This document shows positions 10,910 through 18,744 of a stretch of 36,302 nt of DNA, one piece after another (positions within the stretch are counted from its first letter, which is position 1; every line of letters begins with the position of its first letter). Position numbers and translations under genes: made by a program. Origin of the DNA: Actinomycetota bacterium (GTDB taxonomy: Bacteria > Actinomycetota > Thermoleophilia > Gaiellales > Gaiellaceae). Under the pieces are notes generated by a model. It saw only the letters and a list, made by a program, of their open reading frames with translations, was not told the origin of the DNA and did no database searches. The DNA is taken from positions 1 to 36,302 of the forward strand of contig VAXU01000127.1 in NCBI GenBank assembly GCA_005885125.1, written 5' to 3'.

Positions 10910-12256
10910 ATGGCGAAGGCCGCTGTCCAGTTCGCGTGCACCGATTGCGGGTACTCCTCGGGCCGCTGGTTCGGGAAGTGTCCCGGCTGCGGCGAGTTCG
11001 GCACGCTCGTCGAGGACGTCCTCTCCGCCTCGTCCGGCGCGAAGGCACCTCCCAAGCCGCTGCTCCGGCTCGCTGACGTCCAGGTGGAGGAGGCCCAGCG
11101 GATCTCGACCGGTGTGCCGGAGCTCGACCGCGTCCTCGGCGGCGGGCTCGTGCCGGCCTCGCTCGTCCTGGTCGGCGGCGAGCCGGGCGTCGGCAAGTCG
11201 ACGCTGCTCCTGACCGCCCTCGCCGCGATCTCGAAGGAGCGGCGCGCGCTGCTGGTCACCGGCGAGGAGTCGAGCGCGCAGGTGAAGTTGCGGGCGCAGC
11301 GTCTCGGCGGGGCGGAACGCGTCGAGATCCTCGCCGAGACCGAGCTCGACAACGTGCTCGCGACGCTCGAGACCGAGCGGCCGGACGTCTGCGTGATCGA
11401 CTCGGTGCAGACGCTCTATTCGCGGGACGTCGGCTCGGCGCCTGGGTCGGTCGGGCAGGTGCGCGAAGCTGCCGCACGCTTGCTGCGTGCCGCGAAGGAG
11501 GCCGGCGTCGCGACGATCCTCGTCGGACACGTGACCAAAGATGGGACCGTTGCGGGCCCTCGCGTGCTCGAGCATCTCGTCGACTGCGTCCTGCAGTTCG
11601 AGGGCGACCGGTACCACGCGCACCGCGTGCTGCGCGCCGTCAAGAACCGGTTCGGCTCGACGAACGAGCTCGGCGTGTTCGAGATGACGGGCGCGGGGTT
11701 GAAGGGCGTCCCCGATCCATCCGAGGTTTTCGGGCGCACCGCCGGCAGCGAGGCCGGCTCTGCGGTCGCGTGCGCTCTGGAAGGGACGAGGCCGATCCTG
11801 CTCGAGATCCAGGCGCTTGTCGCGCCCACGGATCTTGCGATGCCGCGCCGCGTCGCGACGGGAGTCGATCCCAAGCGGCTCGCGATGATCGTTGCGGTGC
11901 TCGGACGCCACGCGCGGGTCGCGCTGGGCTCGGCAGACGTTTTCGTCAACGTCGCCGGCGGCGTGCGAATCGACGAGCCGGGCGCCGATCTGGCCGTCGC
12001 GCTCGCGATCGCCTCGGCAGCGAGGGGCGTGCCGGTGCGGGAGGGTCACGCCGCGTTCGGCGAGATCGGACTGACGGGTCGGCTGCGTCCGGCCGCACAG
12101 GCGGAGCGCCGGCTCGAGGAGTGCGCGAAGCTCGGGCTCACGGCAGCGATCGCACCCACGGGGACGCCCGGGGATGCGAAGCGCATCCGAGTCGTCGCAG
12201 TCGACACGCTGCGAGAGGCCGTCTCCGCCGGATTGGGCACACCCGACGGCGGATAG
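10910..12256 (+). CDS. radA: DNA repair protein RadA (Sms), 448 aa
   Basis: RadA is a RecA-like ATPase that helps process recombination intermediates and drives branch migration. The sequence shows an N-terminal C4 zinc finger (C10, C13, C24, C27), Walker A GGEPGVGKST (89-98), the RadA-specific KNRFG motif (245-249) and a Lon-protease-like C-terminal domain (ATGVDPKRLAMIVAVLGRHA onward, no proteolysis expected). Length is normal for the family. I chose ATG 10910 because it begins MAKAAVQFACTDCG, just before the zinc finger; longer upstream frames have no homology. Its place between clpC and disA is the conserved Bacillus-like order. Confidence 0.97.
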   Translation: MAKAAVQFACTDCGYSSGRWFGKCPGCGEFGTLVEDVLSASSGAKAPPKPLLRLADVQVEEAQRISTGVPELDRVLGGGLVPASLVLVGGEPGVGKSTLLLTALAAISKERRALLVTGEESSAQVKLRAQRLGGAERVEILAETELDNVLATLETERPDVCVIDSVQTLYSRDVGSAPGSVGQVREAAARLLRAAKEAGVATILVGHVTKDGTVAGPRVLEHLVDCVLQFEGDRYHAHRVLRAVKNRFGSTNELGVFEMTGAGLKGVPDPSEVFGRTAGSEAGSAVACALEGTRPILLEIQALVAPTDLAMPRRVATGVDPKRLAMIVAVLGRHARVALGSADVFVNVAGGVRIDEPGADLAVALAIASAARGVPVREGHAAFGEIGLTGRLRPAAQAERRLEECAKLGLTAAIAPTGTPGDAKRIRVVAVDTLREAVSAGLGTPDGG

Positions 12257-12265
12257 CCTGCGGAC

Positions 12266-13177
12266 GTGGTGCGCCGCCTCGACGAACGGCCGGTGCCGGC
12301 CGTCCTCGTCGGCGCGGTCGCGATCGCCTTCTCCGGGATCCTCTTCCGCGTCTCGCACGTCTCGCCGTCCACCGGCGCGTTCTGGCGTTGCGTCTGGGCC
12401 TTGCCTGCCCTCTGGTTCCTCACGCGCCGCGAGAACGAGCGCTTCGGTCCGGCGCCTCGCCGCGCGCGCATCGTCGCGTGGTGCGCCGGTGCGTTCCTCG
12501 CGGTCGACCTCGTGCTCTGGCACCGGACGGTCGAGCTCGTCGGCGCCGGGCTCGCCACGGTTCTCGGCAACACACAGGTCGTGCTCGTCGGACTGCTGGC
12601 GTGGGCGCTGCTCGGAGAGCGACCGCACCGCGGGGCATTCGCGGCGATTCCCGTAATCGGCGTCGGCGTCGTTCTCATCTCCGGGACGCTCGAGCGCGGG
12701 GCATACGGCTCGGACCCATCTCGCGGAGCGCTCTACGGCGTGCTGGTCGGCATCGCGTATTCGGGCTTCCTGCTCATGCTCCGCGAGGGAAGTCGCGACC
12801 TACGCCGCTCTGCGGGGCCTCTCTATGACGCGACGCTCGCCGGGGCACTTGGGTGTGCGGCGATCGGCGCAGTCGTCGGCAATCTGGACCTGACGCCCTC
12901 GTGGGCGGCGACCGGTTGGCTCTTCCTGCTCGCGCAGTCGTCGCAGGTCGTCGCATGGCTCCTGATCGCCGGTTCGCTGCCCCGCCTGCCCGCCGTCATG
13001 ACGTCGATCCTCCTGACCCTGCAGCCCGTGTGCTCGGTGCTCTTCGCGGGGGCGATCCTCGGGGAGTCCCCGTCGGCCCTCCAGCTCGGCGGCGCCGCTT
13101 GCATCCTCGCCGGCCTCCTCACTGCGACGATCGGCCAGCGGGCGCCGCCCATACCCGAGCCTGAGCTGGCTGGTTGA
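12266..13177 (+). CDS. EamA/DMT-family transporter (303 aa)
   Basis: This is an integral membrane protein with ten predicted hydrophobic segments in two similar halves, as in drug/metabolite transporters of the EamA type. Family-like stretches are AFSGILFRVSHVSPSTGAFWR in the first half and PRLPAVMTSILLTLQPVCSV in the second, the typical 'P(V)xxxL..PxxAxL' helix. The substrate is unknown. It starts at GTG 12266, 9 nt after the radA stop, and ends 18 nt before disA, so it is probably cotranscribed with both. It is an insertion in the usual radA-disA pair. Confidence 0.88.
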   Translation: MVRRLDERPVPAVLVGAVAIAFSGILFRVSHVSPSTGAFWRCVWALPALWFLTRRENERFGPAPRRARIVAWCAGAFLAVDLVLWHRTVELVGAGLATVLGNTQVVLVGLLAWALLGERPHRGAFAAIPVIGVGVVLISGTLERGAYGSDPSRGALYGVLVGIAYSGFLLMLREGSRDLRRSAGPLYDATLAGALGCAAIGAVVGNLDLTPSWAATGWLFLLAQSSQVVAWLLIAGSLPRLPAVMTSILLTLQPVCSVLFAGAILGESPSALQLGGAACILAGLLTATIGQRAPPIPEPELAG

Positions 13178-13195
13178 CGTGGCAGACTGAGGCGC

Positions 13196-14323
13196 ATGCA
13201 GGAAGCGCAGAGCGCACTCGGCTTCACGCGCACGCCGTCCGAGGACGACCCCCGTCGCGACCCGCAGTTGCTCGTCGCGCTCGAGCGAATCGCGCCGGGG
13301 ACGGGCCTCCGGCAGGCGATCGACGACGTGATCCGCTCTCGCGAGGGGGCGCTGATCGTGGTCGGCGACCCCGAGGGACTGAAGTTCCTCTACTCCGGCG
13401 GCATCAGGCTCGACCAGCCGTTCACGCCGCAGCTGCTGTACGAGCTCTCGAAGATGGACGGCGCGATCGTCGTCGACCCGAAGCTGACGAAGCTGGCGTA
13501 CGCGAACGTCCAGCTGATGCCCGATCCGACGATCCCGTCGAACGAAACGGGCACTCGGCACCGCACCGCCGAGCGCGTCGCCAAGCAGACCGGGGCGCTC
13601 GTGATCTCGATCTCGCAGCAGCGCTCGACGATCTCGGTCTACACGGGCCCCGCCCGTTACCAGCTCGACCCGGTGCCCGAAGTGCTCGCGAAGACGAACC
13701 AGGCGCTCGCGACACTCGAGACCTACCGGCAGCGGCTCGAGCAGGTGCTCACCCGGCTGACCGCGCTCGAGTTCCAGAACGCCGTCGTGCTCGACGACGT
13801 GCTCGTCGTCCTCCAGCGCGCCGAGATGACGACGCGGATGGCGGCGGAGATCCAGCGCGACTGCATCGAGCTCGGGACCGAGGGACGGCTGATCCGCATG
13901 CAGCTGGCGGAGCTGATCGGAGACGTGCCGGGCGAGCGGACGGCCGTCGTGCTCGACTACCACATCGACGGCGACGGCCCGAAGGCGCAGCTCGCGCTCG
14001 AGGCGCTGCACGCGCTTCCGTACCGGCAGCTGCTCGAGTTCGAGCGCCTCGTCGAGCTGCTCGGACATCCACACGACGTGAACCCGCTCGACTACTCGGT
14101 ATCGCCCCGCGGCTTCCGCGTCCTGTCCCACATTCCGCGTCTCCCCGACCAGATCGTGAAGCGGGTCGTCACGGACATGGACGGCTTGGAGGCGATCGTC
14201 CGCGCCTCCCAGCGCGACCTCGAGGCCATTGCCGGGGTCGGCGCGGTCCGGGCCCGGGAGATCCGGGAGGGCCTCCGCCGCCTCCAGGAGCACAACCTGG
14301 TCGACCGGTACCTCCAGCTCTAG
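13196..14323 (+). CDS. disA: Diadenylate cyclase DisA (375 aa)
   Basis: DisA makes cyclic di-AMP from two ATP and scans DNA for damage or branched structures. The N-terminal DAC domain carries the DGA motif (88-90) and RHRTA (121-125), the two catalytic signatures. A helical spine follows, and the C-terminus has the helix-hairpin-helix DNA-binding region (LEAIAGVGAVRAREIREGLR). Length is normal for the family. The spacing to the DMT gene is 18 nt. The radA/disA pairing is functionally sensible because RadA is known to limit DisA activity in Bacillus. Confidence 0.97.
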   Translation: MQEAQSALGFTRTPSEDDPRRDPQLLVALERIAPGTGLRQAIDDVIRSREGALIVVGDPEGLKFLYSGGIRLDQPFTPQLLYELSKMDGAIVVDPKLTKLAYANVQLMPDPTIPSNETGTRHRTAERVAKQTGALVISISQQRSTISVYTGPARYQLDPVPEVLAKTNQALATLETYRQRLEQVLTRLTALEFQNAVVLDDVLVVLQRAEMTTRMAAEIQRDCIELGTEGRLIRMQLAELIGDVPGERTAVVLDYHIDGDGPKAQLALEALHALPYRQLLEFERLVELLGHPHDVNPLDYSVSPRGFRVLSHIPRLPDQIVKRVVTDMDGLEAIVRASQRDLEAIAGVGAVRAREIREGLRRLQEHNLVDRYLQL

Positions 14324-14382
14324 ACTCGCCGGCCCCGAAAGCCCAGCGTGAGCAGGGGTTTTCCTTTACATAACCCAAAAAG

Positions 14383-14411
14383 TGGCCATTTCCAGCGCCT
14401 TTTGCTACACT
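14383..14411 (+). promoter_or_regulatory. Candidate promoter of carD
   Basis: TGGCCA (14383-14388) and TACACT (14406-14411) are spaced by 17 nt, with an extended TG at 14403-14404. The surrounding 14361-14412 is markedly AT-richer than its neighbours. The -10 region TTGCTACACTTC resembles the one before the sigma factor gene (22202-22212). The -35 box is a poor match, so this is a tentative call. Confidence 0.35.
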
Positions 14412-14421
14412 TCCGTCTCTC

Positions 14422-14446
14422 CGCCGGCGGGCTTTCCCTGCCGGCG
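14422..14446 (+). other. GC-rich hairpin in the carD leader
   Basis: CGCCGGC (14422-14428) pairs with GCCGGCG (14440-14446), and GGG/CCC extends the stem inside it, leaving a CTTT loop and one bulged T. It would lie in the 5' untranslated leader about 30 nt before the TTG start. It could affect mRNA stability or translation. No U-tract follows, so it is not a standard terminator. Confidence 0.4.
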
Positions 14447-14477
14447 TCGCGGTCACATAGGACGGAAAGGGGCGGGC

Positions 14478-15104
14478 TTGTACAAAGTCGGCGACAAGGT
14501 GGTGTATCCGCACCACGGGGCAGGTACGGTCGTAAAGAAGGAAAAGCGTGAGGTCCTCGGCGAGAAGCGCGAGTACCTGACGATCAAGATCTTGCACAAC
14601 GACATGACCGTCAACGTTCCGTCCGAGAACGCCGAGAAGGTCGGCCTCCGGAAGGTGATCGGCGAGGACATGGTCAAGGTCGTCATCAAGGCGCTCACCG
14701 GTGGCGGCACGCAGATGCCCAAGAACTGGAACCGCCGCTTCAAGCACAACCGGGACAAGATGAAGACCGGCGACATCCTCGAGTTGGCGGAGGTCGTCCG
14801 GAACCTGTCCCTGCGCGACCGCGAGAAAGGGCTCTCGACGGGCGAGAAGCAGATGTTCGTCAAGGCCAAGAAGATCCTGGCCAGCGAGCTGATGTACGCG
14901 AAGGACATGGACGAGGAAGCCACCTCCGAGTGGCTCGACGGCGTCCTGGCCGGCGCGAACGGCACGAACGGCGGCAAGAAGAAAACCCCCGCGACGAAGT
15001 CCACCGTCAAAGAGGTCGCCAAGACGGCGACCAAGGCTCCGGCGAAGAAAGCCCCGGCGGGCAAGCCGGCCGCGAAGAAGAAGGCGACAGCCGGCGCGCG
15101 GTGA
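14478..15104 (+). CDS. carD: CarD-family transcription regulator with Lys/Ala-rich tail (208 aa)
   Basis: CarD binds the RNA polymerase beta subunit and promoter DNA to stabilise open complexes. The N-terminal RNAP-interaction domain starts YKVGDKVVYPHHGAGTV; the helical DNA-binding domain follows (about 70-160), containing LSLRDREKGLSTGEKQMF. After about residue 160, where CarD proteins usually stop, there is a ~48-residue extension rich in Lys, Ala, Thr and Pro (for example KAPAKKAPAGKPAAKKK), like the tail of histone H1. I chose TTG 14478 because GGAAAGGGG precedes it and the protein then starts exactly at the family's N-terminus. Its stop overlaps ispD as GTGA. Confidence 0.94.
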   Translation: MYKVGDKVVYPHHGAGTVVKKEKREVLGEKREYLTIKILHNDMTVNVPSENAEKVGLRKVIGEDMVKVVIKALTGGGTQMPKNWNRRFKHNRDKMKTGDILELAEVVRNLSLRDREKGLSTGEKQMFVKAKKILASELMYAKDMDEEATSEWLDGVLAGANGTNGGKKKTPATKSTVKEVAKTATKAPAKKAPAGKPAAKKKATAGAR

Positions 15105-15766
15105 GCGTGTGGGCCGTCCTCGCCGCGGCGGGTAGCGGGGAACGGCTCGGCGCAGATCGGCCGAAGGCGTTCGTTCGCCTCGGCGAGCGCGTCCTGCTGG
15201 CGGAGAGCCTCGAGCGGCTGGACGCGTCCGACTGGGTGGACGCAATCGTCGTCGCTGCCCCTCCCGGCTGGGAGGAGCCGGTGATCCTGCTCGCGGAAGA
15301 GCTCGGCTGCGGGAAGGTGAGCGCGTGCGTGGCCGGCGGGCCGAGCCGCGGCGAATCCGTGCGGCTCGCTCTGGGGGAGGTCCCTGACGATGCAGCGGTC
15401 GTCCTGGTGCACGACGCGGCGCGGCCGTTCGTGGAGGACGGCGTGATCGCGCGCGTGCTCGCGGCGCTGAACGAGGGCTGGGACGGGGCGGTGCCCGTGC
15501 TTCCGGTCGCGGACACCGTCAAGCGCGTCGACGGCGAGCGCGTTGTCGAGACGCTCGACCGCTCGGAGCTGCGAGTCGCCCAGACGCCGCAGGCGTTCGT
15601 GGCCTCGGTTCTTCGCGACGCTTTTTCGGGCGACGTGTCGTCGGCGACCGATTGCGCGTCGCTCGTCGAGGCGCGGGGCGGGCGCGTGAAGGCGGTTCCC
15701 GGCGACGAGCGGCTCGTGAAGGTGACGGACGCGTCCGACCTCGAACGCGCGGCTGCGCTGCTGTGA
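15101..15766 (+). CDS. ispD: 2-C-methyl-D-erythritol 4-phosphate cytidylyltransferase IspD (221 aa)
   Basis: IspD converts MEP plus CTP to CDP-ME, the third step of the MEP isoprenoid pathway. The N-terminal CTP-binding motif AAAGSGERLGADRPKAF is intact. The family signature VLVHDAARPFV is present, and the conserved stretch ELRVAQTPQAF lies near the C-terminus. Length is normal. The GTG at 15101 overlaps the carD stop (GTGA). The 3' end overlaps the next gene in the same way, so translation is coupled through carD-ispD-PHP-ispF. Confidence 0.95.
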   Translation: MSVWAVLAAAGSGERLGADRPKAFVRLGERVLLAESLERLDASDWVDAIVVAAPPGWEEPVILLAEELGCGKVSACVAGGPSRGESVRLALGEVPDDAAVVLVHDAARPFVEDGVIARVLAALNEGWDGAVPVLPVADTVKRVDGERVVETLDRSELRVAQTPQAFVASVLRDAFSGDVSSATDCASLVEARGGRVKAVPGDERLVKVTDASDLERAAALL

Positions 15767-16578
15767 TCGTCGACTACCACATGCACCTCCGCAACGATCG
15801 CGGTGAGATCGCGCACGAGACAGCGGCGCTCGATCCATTCGTCGAGGCCGCGCGAGCGGCGGGCGTCGACGAGATCGGGTTCACCGAGCACGTCTACTAC
15901 TTCCGGCAGACGCGTTCGCTGTGGACCGTTCCGTACCACGTGGAGCGCTGCGTGTACGACATCGAGTCGTACGTGGATGCGGTCGTCACGGCCAAGGAAC
16001 GCGGGCTGCCCGTGAAGCTCGGGCTGGAGGTCGACTACGTTCCGGGACGCGAGGACGAGACGCGCGACCTCCTCGAGCCGTACCCATGGGACTATCTCCT
16101 CGGGTCGATCCACTGGCTCGACGGATTCGGGATCGACGATTCGCCGCGCCTGCTTGACGAGCTCGGCGTCGAGGGGAGTTGGCGCCGCTATTTCGAGGCG
16201 CTTGCAGGAGCAGCCCGGAGCGGCCTGTTCGACTCCTTGTCGCATCCGGACGTCATCAAGATCTTCGGCGTGCGTCCCGCGCGCGAGCTGGTGGAGGAGT
16301 TGCACGAGGGACTCGCGGGCGCGGTCGCGGATACGGGAGTCGCCGTCGAGGTGTCGACCGCGGGACTGCACAAGCAGGTCGGCGAGCTGTATCCGGATCC
16401 GCATTTGCTCGCGACATGTCGTGCCCGAGGGATCCCGGCGACGATGGCTTCGGACGCTCACTACCCGGATGTCGTCGGCCGTGACTTCGATCGCGCGCGC
16501 GAGCTGCTGCGTTCCGCAGGCTACGACACGATCACGGTCTTCGAGGCGCGCGAGGCGAGGCAGGTACCGTTGGGATGA
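15763..16578 (+). CDS. PHP-domain phosphoesterase, histidinol-phosphatase-like (271 aa)
   Basis: This is a metal-dependent phosphoesterase of the PHP family. The metal-ligand motifs are all there: DYHMH (HxH) at the N-terminus, FTEH, GLEVDY, GSIHWL, LSHPD, and SDAHYP near the end. The overall layout is that of the HisK/YtvP type histidinol-phosphatase, which hydrolyses L-histidinol phosphate. The true substrate is not certain, because PHP proteins also act on other phosphate esters. The GTG at 15763 overlaps the ispD stop (GTGA), and its own stop overlaps ispF (ATGA). Being wedged between two MEP-pathway genes is unusual. Confidence 0.85.
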   Translation: MIVDYHMHLRNDRGEIAHETAALDPFVEAARAAGVDEIGFTEHVYYFRQTRSLWTVPYHVERCVYDIESYVDAVVTAKERGLPVKLGLEVDYVPGREDETRDLLEPYPWDYLLGSIHWLDGFGIDDSPRLLDELGVEGSWRRYFEALAGAARSGLFDSLSHPDVIKIFGVRPARELVEELHEGLAGAVADTGVAVEVSTAGLHKQVGELYPDPHLLATCRARGIPATMASDAHYPDVVGRDFDRARELLRSAGYDTITVFEAREARQVPLG

Positions 16579-17057
16579 GCGACCTGCGGGTCGGGCTCGG
16601 TGTCGATGCGCACGCATTCGCGGACGGCAGTCCGCTCGTGCTCGGCGGCGTCCGCTTCGACTACCCGCGCGGTCTCGCCGGGCACTCCGACGGCGACGTG
16701 ATCACGCATGCACTGATCGACGCCCTGCTCGGCGCCGCCGCGCTCGGCGACATCGGCTCGCTGTTTCCGTCCGAGGGATCGACGCCGGAGGGAATCGATT
16801 CGCTCGAATTGCTTCGCGACGCGTACGCGCGTGTGCGCGAGGCGGGCTACGAGCTCGTCAACGCGGACTGTGTCCTGATCGGGCAGGAGCCGCGGATCGC
16901 CGACCGCCGCGGCGAGCTAGAGGCAAAGCTGTCGGAGGTCGTCGCCGCACCGGTCTCCGTGCGCGCGACGACGACTGACCACCTCGGCTTCACCGGCCGC
17001 GGGGAGGGCCTGGCCGCCCAAGCCGTGGCTCTGCTCGACGCCGTAAAGCGGGTCTAA
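16575..17057 (+). CDS. ispF: 2-C-methyl-D-erythritol 2,4-cyclodiphosphate synthase IspF (160 aa)
   Basis: IspF cyclises CDP-ME 2-phosphate to MEcPP with release of CMP in the MEP pathway; it works as a trimer with a zinc site. GLGVDAHAF (7-15) supplies the D-x-H zinc ligands. GHSDGDVITHALIDALLGA contains the third histidine ligand, and DIGSLFP and RATTTDHLGFTGRGEG are family signatures. Length is normal. It is coupled to the PHP gene by an ATGA overlap. It is the last gene of the carD-ispD-PHP-ispF run, followed by a hairpin repeat. Confidence 0.97.
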   Translation: MSDLRVGLGVDAHAFADGSPLVLGGVRFDYPRGLAGHSDGDVITHALIDALLGAAALGDIGSLFPSEGSTPEGIDSLELLRDAYARVREAGYELVNADCVLIGQEPRIADRRGELEAKLSEVVAAPVSVRATTTDHLGFTGRGEGLAAQAVALLDAVKRV

Positions 17058-17060
17058 CCA

Positions 17061-17113
17061 AAGGGTCAGACCCTTGGGATACAGGCAAGGGTCAGAGCCT
17101 CCGGGTCTGACCC
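17061..17113. repeat. GGGTCAGACCC-type palindromic repeat, copy 1 (compound, inverted)
   Basis: A 15-nt palindrome AAGGGTCAGACCCTT (17061-17075) is followed by a second hairpin, GGGTCAGA (17089-17096) pairing with TCTGACCC (17106-17113). The second part equals the reverse complement of copies 2 and 3 with one substitution. It lies between the convergent ispF and a membrane-protein gene, and could also act as a two-way transcription stop. Confidence 0.8.
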
Positions 17114-17161
17114 GCTCTCTGGTCGGCTGGTACCACCGCGCGCCTAGCCATTCGCCGGCTG

Positions 17162-17575
17162 CTAGCGGCGGCCGCCGCCGCGCTTGCGCGCGCGCTCGAG
17201 CTGCCGGCGCATTTGCCGGTTCATCTGGTCGGGTTGCGCGTCGCCCTGCTCTCCGGCGGCGTCGAGATAGGCGCGCCGCTCGGCGGCGGTCATGTTGCTC
17301 ATCGCGGCCTGCGCGCGCTGCGGATCACGCGTGGCTCCGTAGCGCTCGAGCTTCTTGATCGCGCTTGCAAGCTCTGGGTTCTGGCGCTCGAGCGCGGCCT
17401 GCGACGCCTTCTTCATCCCCCGTCCCAGCAGCGGGACCTTCAGGACTCCCTGCACGATCGGTTTCACGAACTTTCCGCCGGCGATCCGCGACAGCAGCGC
17501 GAAGATCCCGAAGATCAGAAGCAGGCCGGCGAGGACGTAGAGCGGGGTTAGGTAGAGCCAGATCGAGGCGGTCAC
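17162..17575 (-). CDS. Small membrane-anchored protein (137 aa), unknown
   Basis: One strong membrane segment lies near the N-terminus (about residues 5-30, IWLYLTPLYVLAGLLLIFGI). The rest is polar, with Ala/Gln/Arg-rich helices (RQNPELASAIKKLERYG, NMTAAERRAYLDAA) and a very basic end (RKRGGGRR). No named family is recognised. The likely topology is a cytoplasmic helical domain tethered to the membrane. It starts at GTG 17575, divergent from the small heat-shock-like gene with 45 nt between them. Confidence 0.7.
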   Translation of the reverse strand: MTASIWLYLTPLYVLAGLLLIFGIFALLSRIAGGKFVKPIVQGVLKVPLLGRGMKKASQAALERQNPELASAIKKLERYGATRDPQRAQAAMSNMTAAERRAYLDAAGEQGDAQPDQMNRQMRRQLERARKRGGGRR

Positions 17576-17620
17576 AACGCGGATCGTAACCTCCGATGCC
17601 GGAGCTAGGCTCGGCCGCTA

Positions 17621-18019
17621 ATGAGCTGGCTGAAGCGCCTCACGGGATCGACGGATGCGATCGAGGACGCGCGCAAGCGTGCGGCGCACGACTCGGAGCC
17701 TGTGCCCGAGAGCACCAGCGATCAGTCCTCAGCCTTGCCGGGAGGTTGGGGCAAGCCCGACGTCTCGGACGAGGGGAACGTGATCGTGATCGCGCTGCAG
17801 GCGCCCGGCCTCAAGGCCGACACGGTCAGCGTCGAGCCGAAGGGGTCGTCTTTGCAAGTCCGCGCCGAGGGCGAGCGCGGGCCGGGGGAGCACATCAAGC
17901 TCGACGAGGCACTCAAGTTCCCGGAGGGCAGCGACCTGAGCGGCGCGACTGCTTCCTACAGCGACGACAAGCTCGTCGTCCGGATCCCGAAGGCAGGAAT
18001 CAAGCAGCAGGCAGGCTGA
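17621..18019 (+). CDS. Hsp20/alpha-crystallin-like protein (132 aa)
   Basis: A disordered N-terminus (about 40 residues, Ser/Glu-rich) precedes a beta-rich core. The core reads VSDEGNVIVIALQAPGLKA, then TVSVEPKGSSLQVRAEGE and ATASYSDDKLVVRIPKAG, which fits the strand order of an alpha-crystallin domain (holdase chaperones for unfolding proteins). The A-x-x-x-n-G-v-L motif of classic small heat-shock proteins is replaced by ASYSDDKLVVRIPKA, a common variant. The family call is moderate. It starts at ATG 17621. The 3' end overlaps the convergent mutY by 20 nt (18000-18019). Confidence 0.72.
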   Translation: MSWLKRLTGSTDAIEDARKRAAHDSEPVPESTSDQSSALPGGWGKPDVSDEGNVIVIALQAPGLKADTVSVEPKGSSLQVRAEGERGPGEHIKLDEALKFPEGSDLSGATASYSDDKLVVRIPKAGIKQQAG

Positions 18020-18719
18020 CCCGTTTGCCGGCGACGGTGACGAGCCCGTCGGCGCGCAGCGATTCGACTGCCTCTTGGTCGAGCTCGCCGAGTGGTCGCT
18101 CGGCTGTGGCCACCAAGCGCAGTGTTGCGGCGCGCCGCTGACGGAACGAGCCTTCGAAGCGCGACTGCCTGCGGAGCGGCTCGTAGCGTCGGCCACGCGA
18201 GGGGCAGCGGGCGGCTAGCGGGCACTTGTCGCAGCGCGGGATGCGGGCGAGGCAGATTGTCGCACCGAGGTCCATGAGGGCCTGCGCCGCACGGGGTGAG
18301 AACGTGTGGCCGGTGCGCTCCTGGACGCGGCTGACGTTCGTATCGATCGGCAACTCACCGCGCCCGAAGGCGAAGTTCGCCAGGGCGGCGGCTGTGTACG
18401 GCCCGATCCCCGGGAGCTCGGTCAGATCGTCCGGCCAGCCGTGCTTCGCGACGGCGCGGGCGGCGCGGTGGAGGTTGAGCCCGCGCCGGTTGTAGCCGAG
18501 CCCCTGCCACTCGCGGATCACGTCGGCCGGCGACGCGGCGGCCAGCGCCTCGACGGTCGGCCAGCGCTGGCGCCAAGCGAGGTAGCGTGGGATCACGCGC
18601 TCGACCTGCGTCTGCTGGAGCATCACCTCCGAGACGAGAATCGCGTACGGGTCGCGTGTCCGCCGCCACGGAAGGTCGCGCGCGTGGTCCGCATACCAGG
18701 CGAGCAGGGCCTGTTCCAC
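18000..18719 (-). CDS. mutY: A/G-specific adenine glycosylase MutY, short form (239 aa)
   Basis: MutY removes adenine mispaired with 8-oxoguanine or guanine. The catalytic Glu is in SEVMLQQTQV (E31), the helix-hairpin-helix is LPGIGPYTA (102-110), the catalytic Asp is D126 in PIDTNVSRV, and the 4Fe-4S ligands are C156, C163, C166 and C172 with the correct C-x6-C-x2-C-x5-C spacing. The protein ends only ~65 residues after the cluster, so it lacks the NUDIX-like C-terminal domain that senses 8-oxoG in full MutY (~350 residues). It starts at GTG 18719, divergent from gltX with 25 nt between starts, so the two promoters must overlap. Confidence 0.92.
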   Translation of the reverse strand: MEQALLAWYADHARDLPWRRTRDPYAILVSEVMLQQTQVERVIPRYLAWRQRWPTVEALAAASPADVIREWQGLGYNRRGLNLHRAARAVAKHGWPDDLTELPGIGPYTAAALANFAFGRGELPIDTNVSRVQERTGHTFSPRAAQALMDLGATICLARIPRCDKCPLAARCPSRGRRYEPLRRQSRFEGSFRQRRAATLRLVATAERPLGELDQEAVESLRADGLVTVAGKRVSLPAA

Positions 18720-18744
18720 AGGCGGAATCTAGACTCCGGCCCAG

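Noticed and set aside
12800-14293. Minus-strand open frame (497 codons) opposite disA
   Set aside because: Mirror frame of disA; low-complexity Arg/Leu/Glu composition and no recognisable family.
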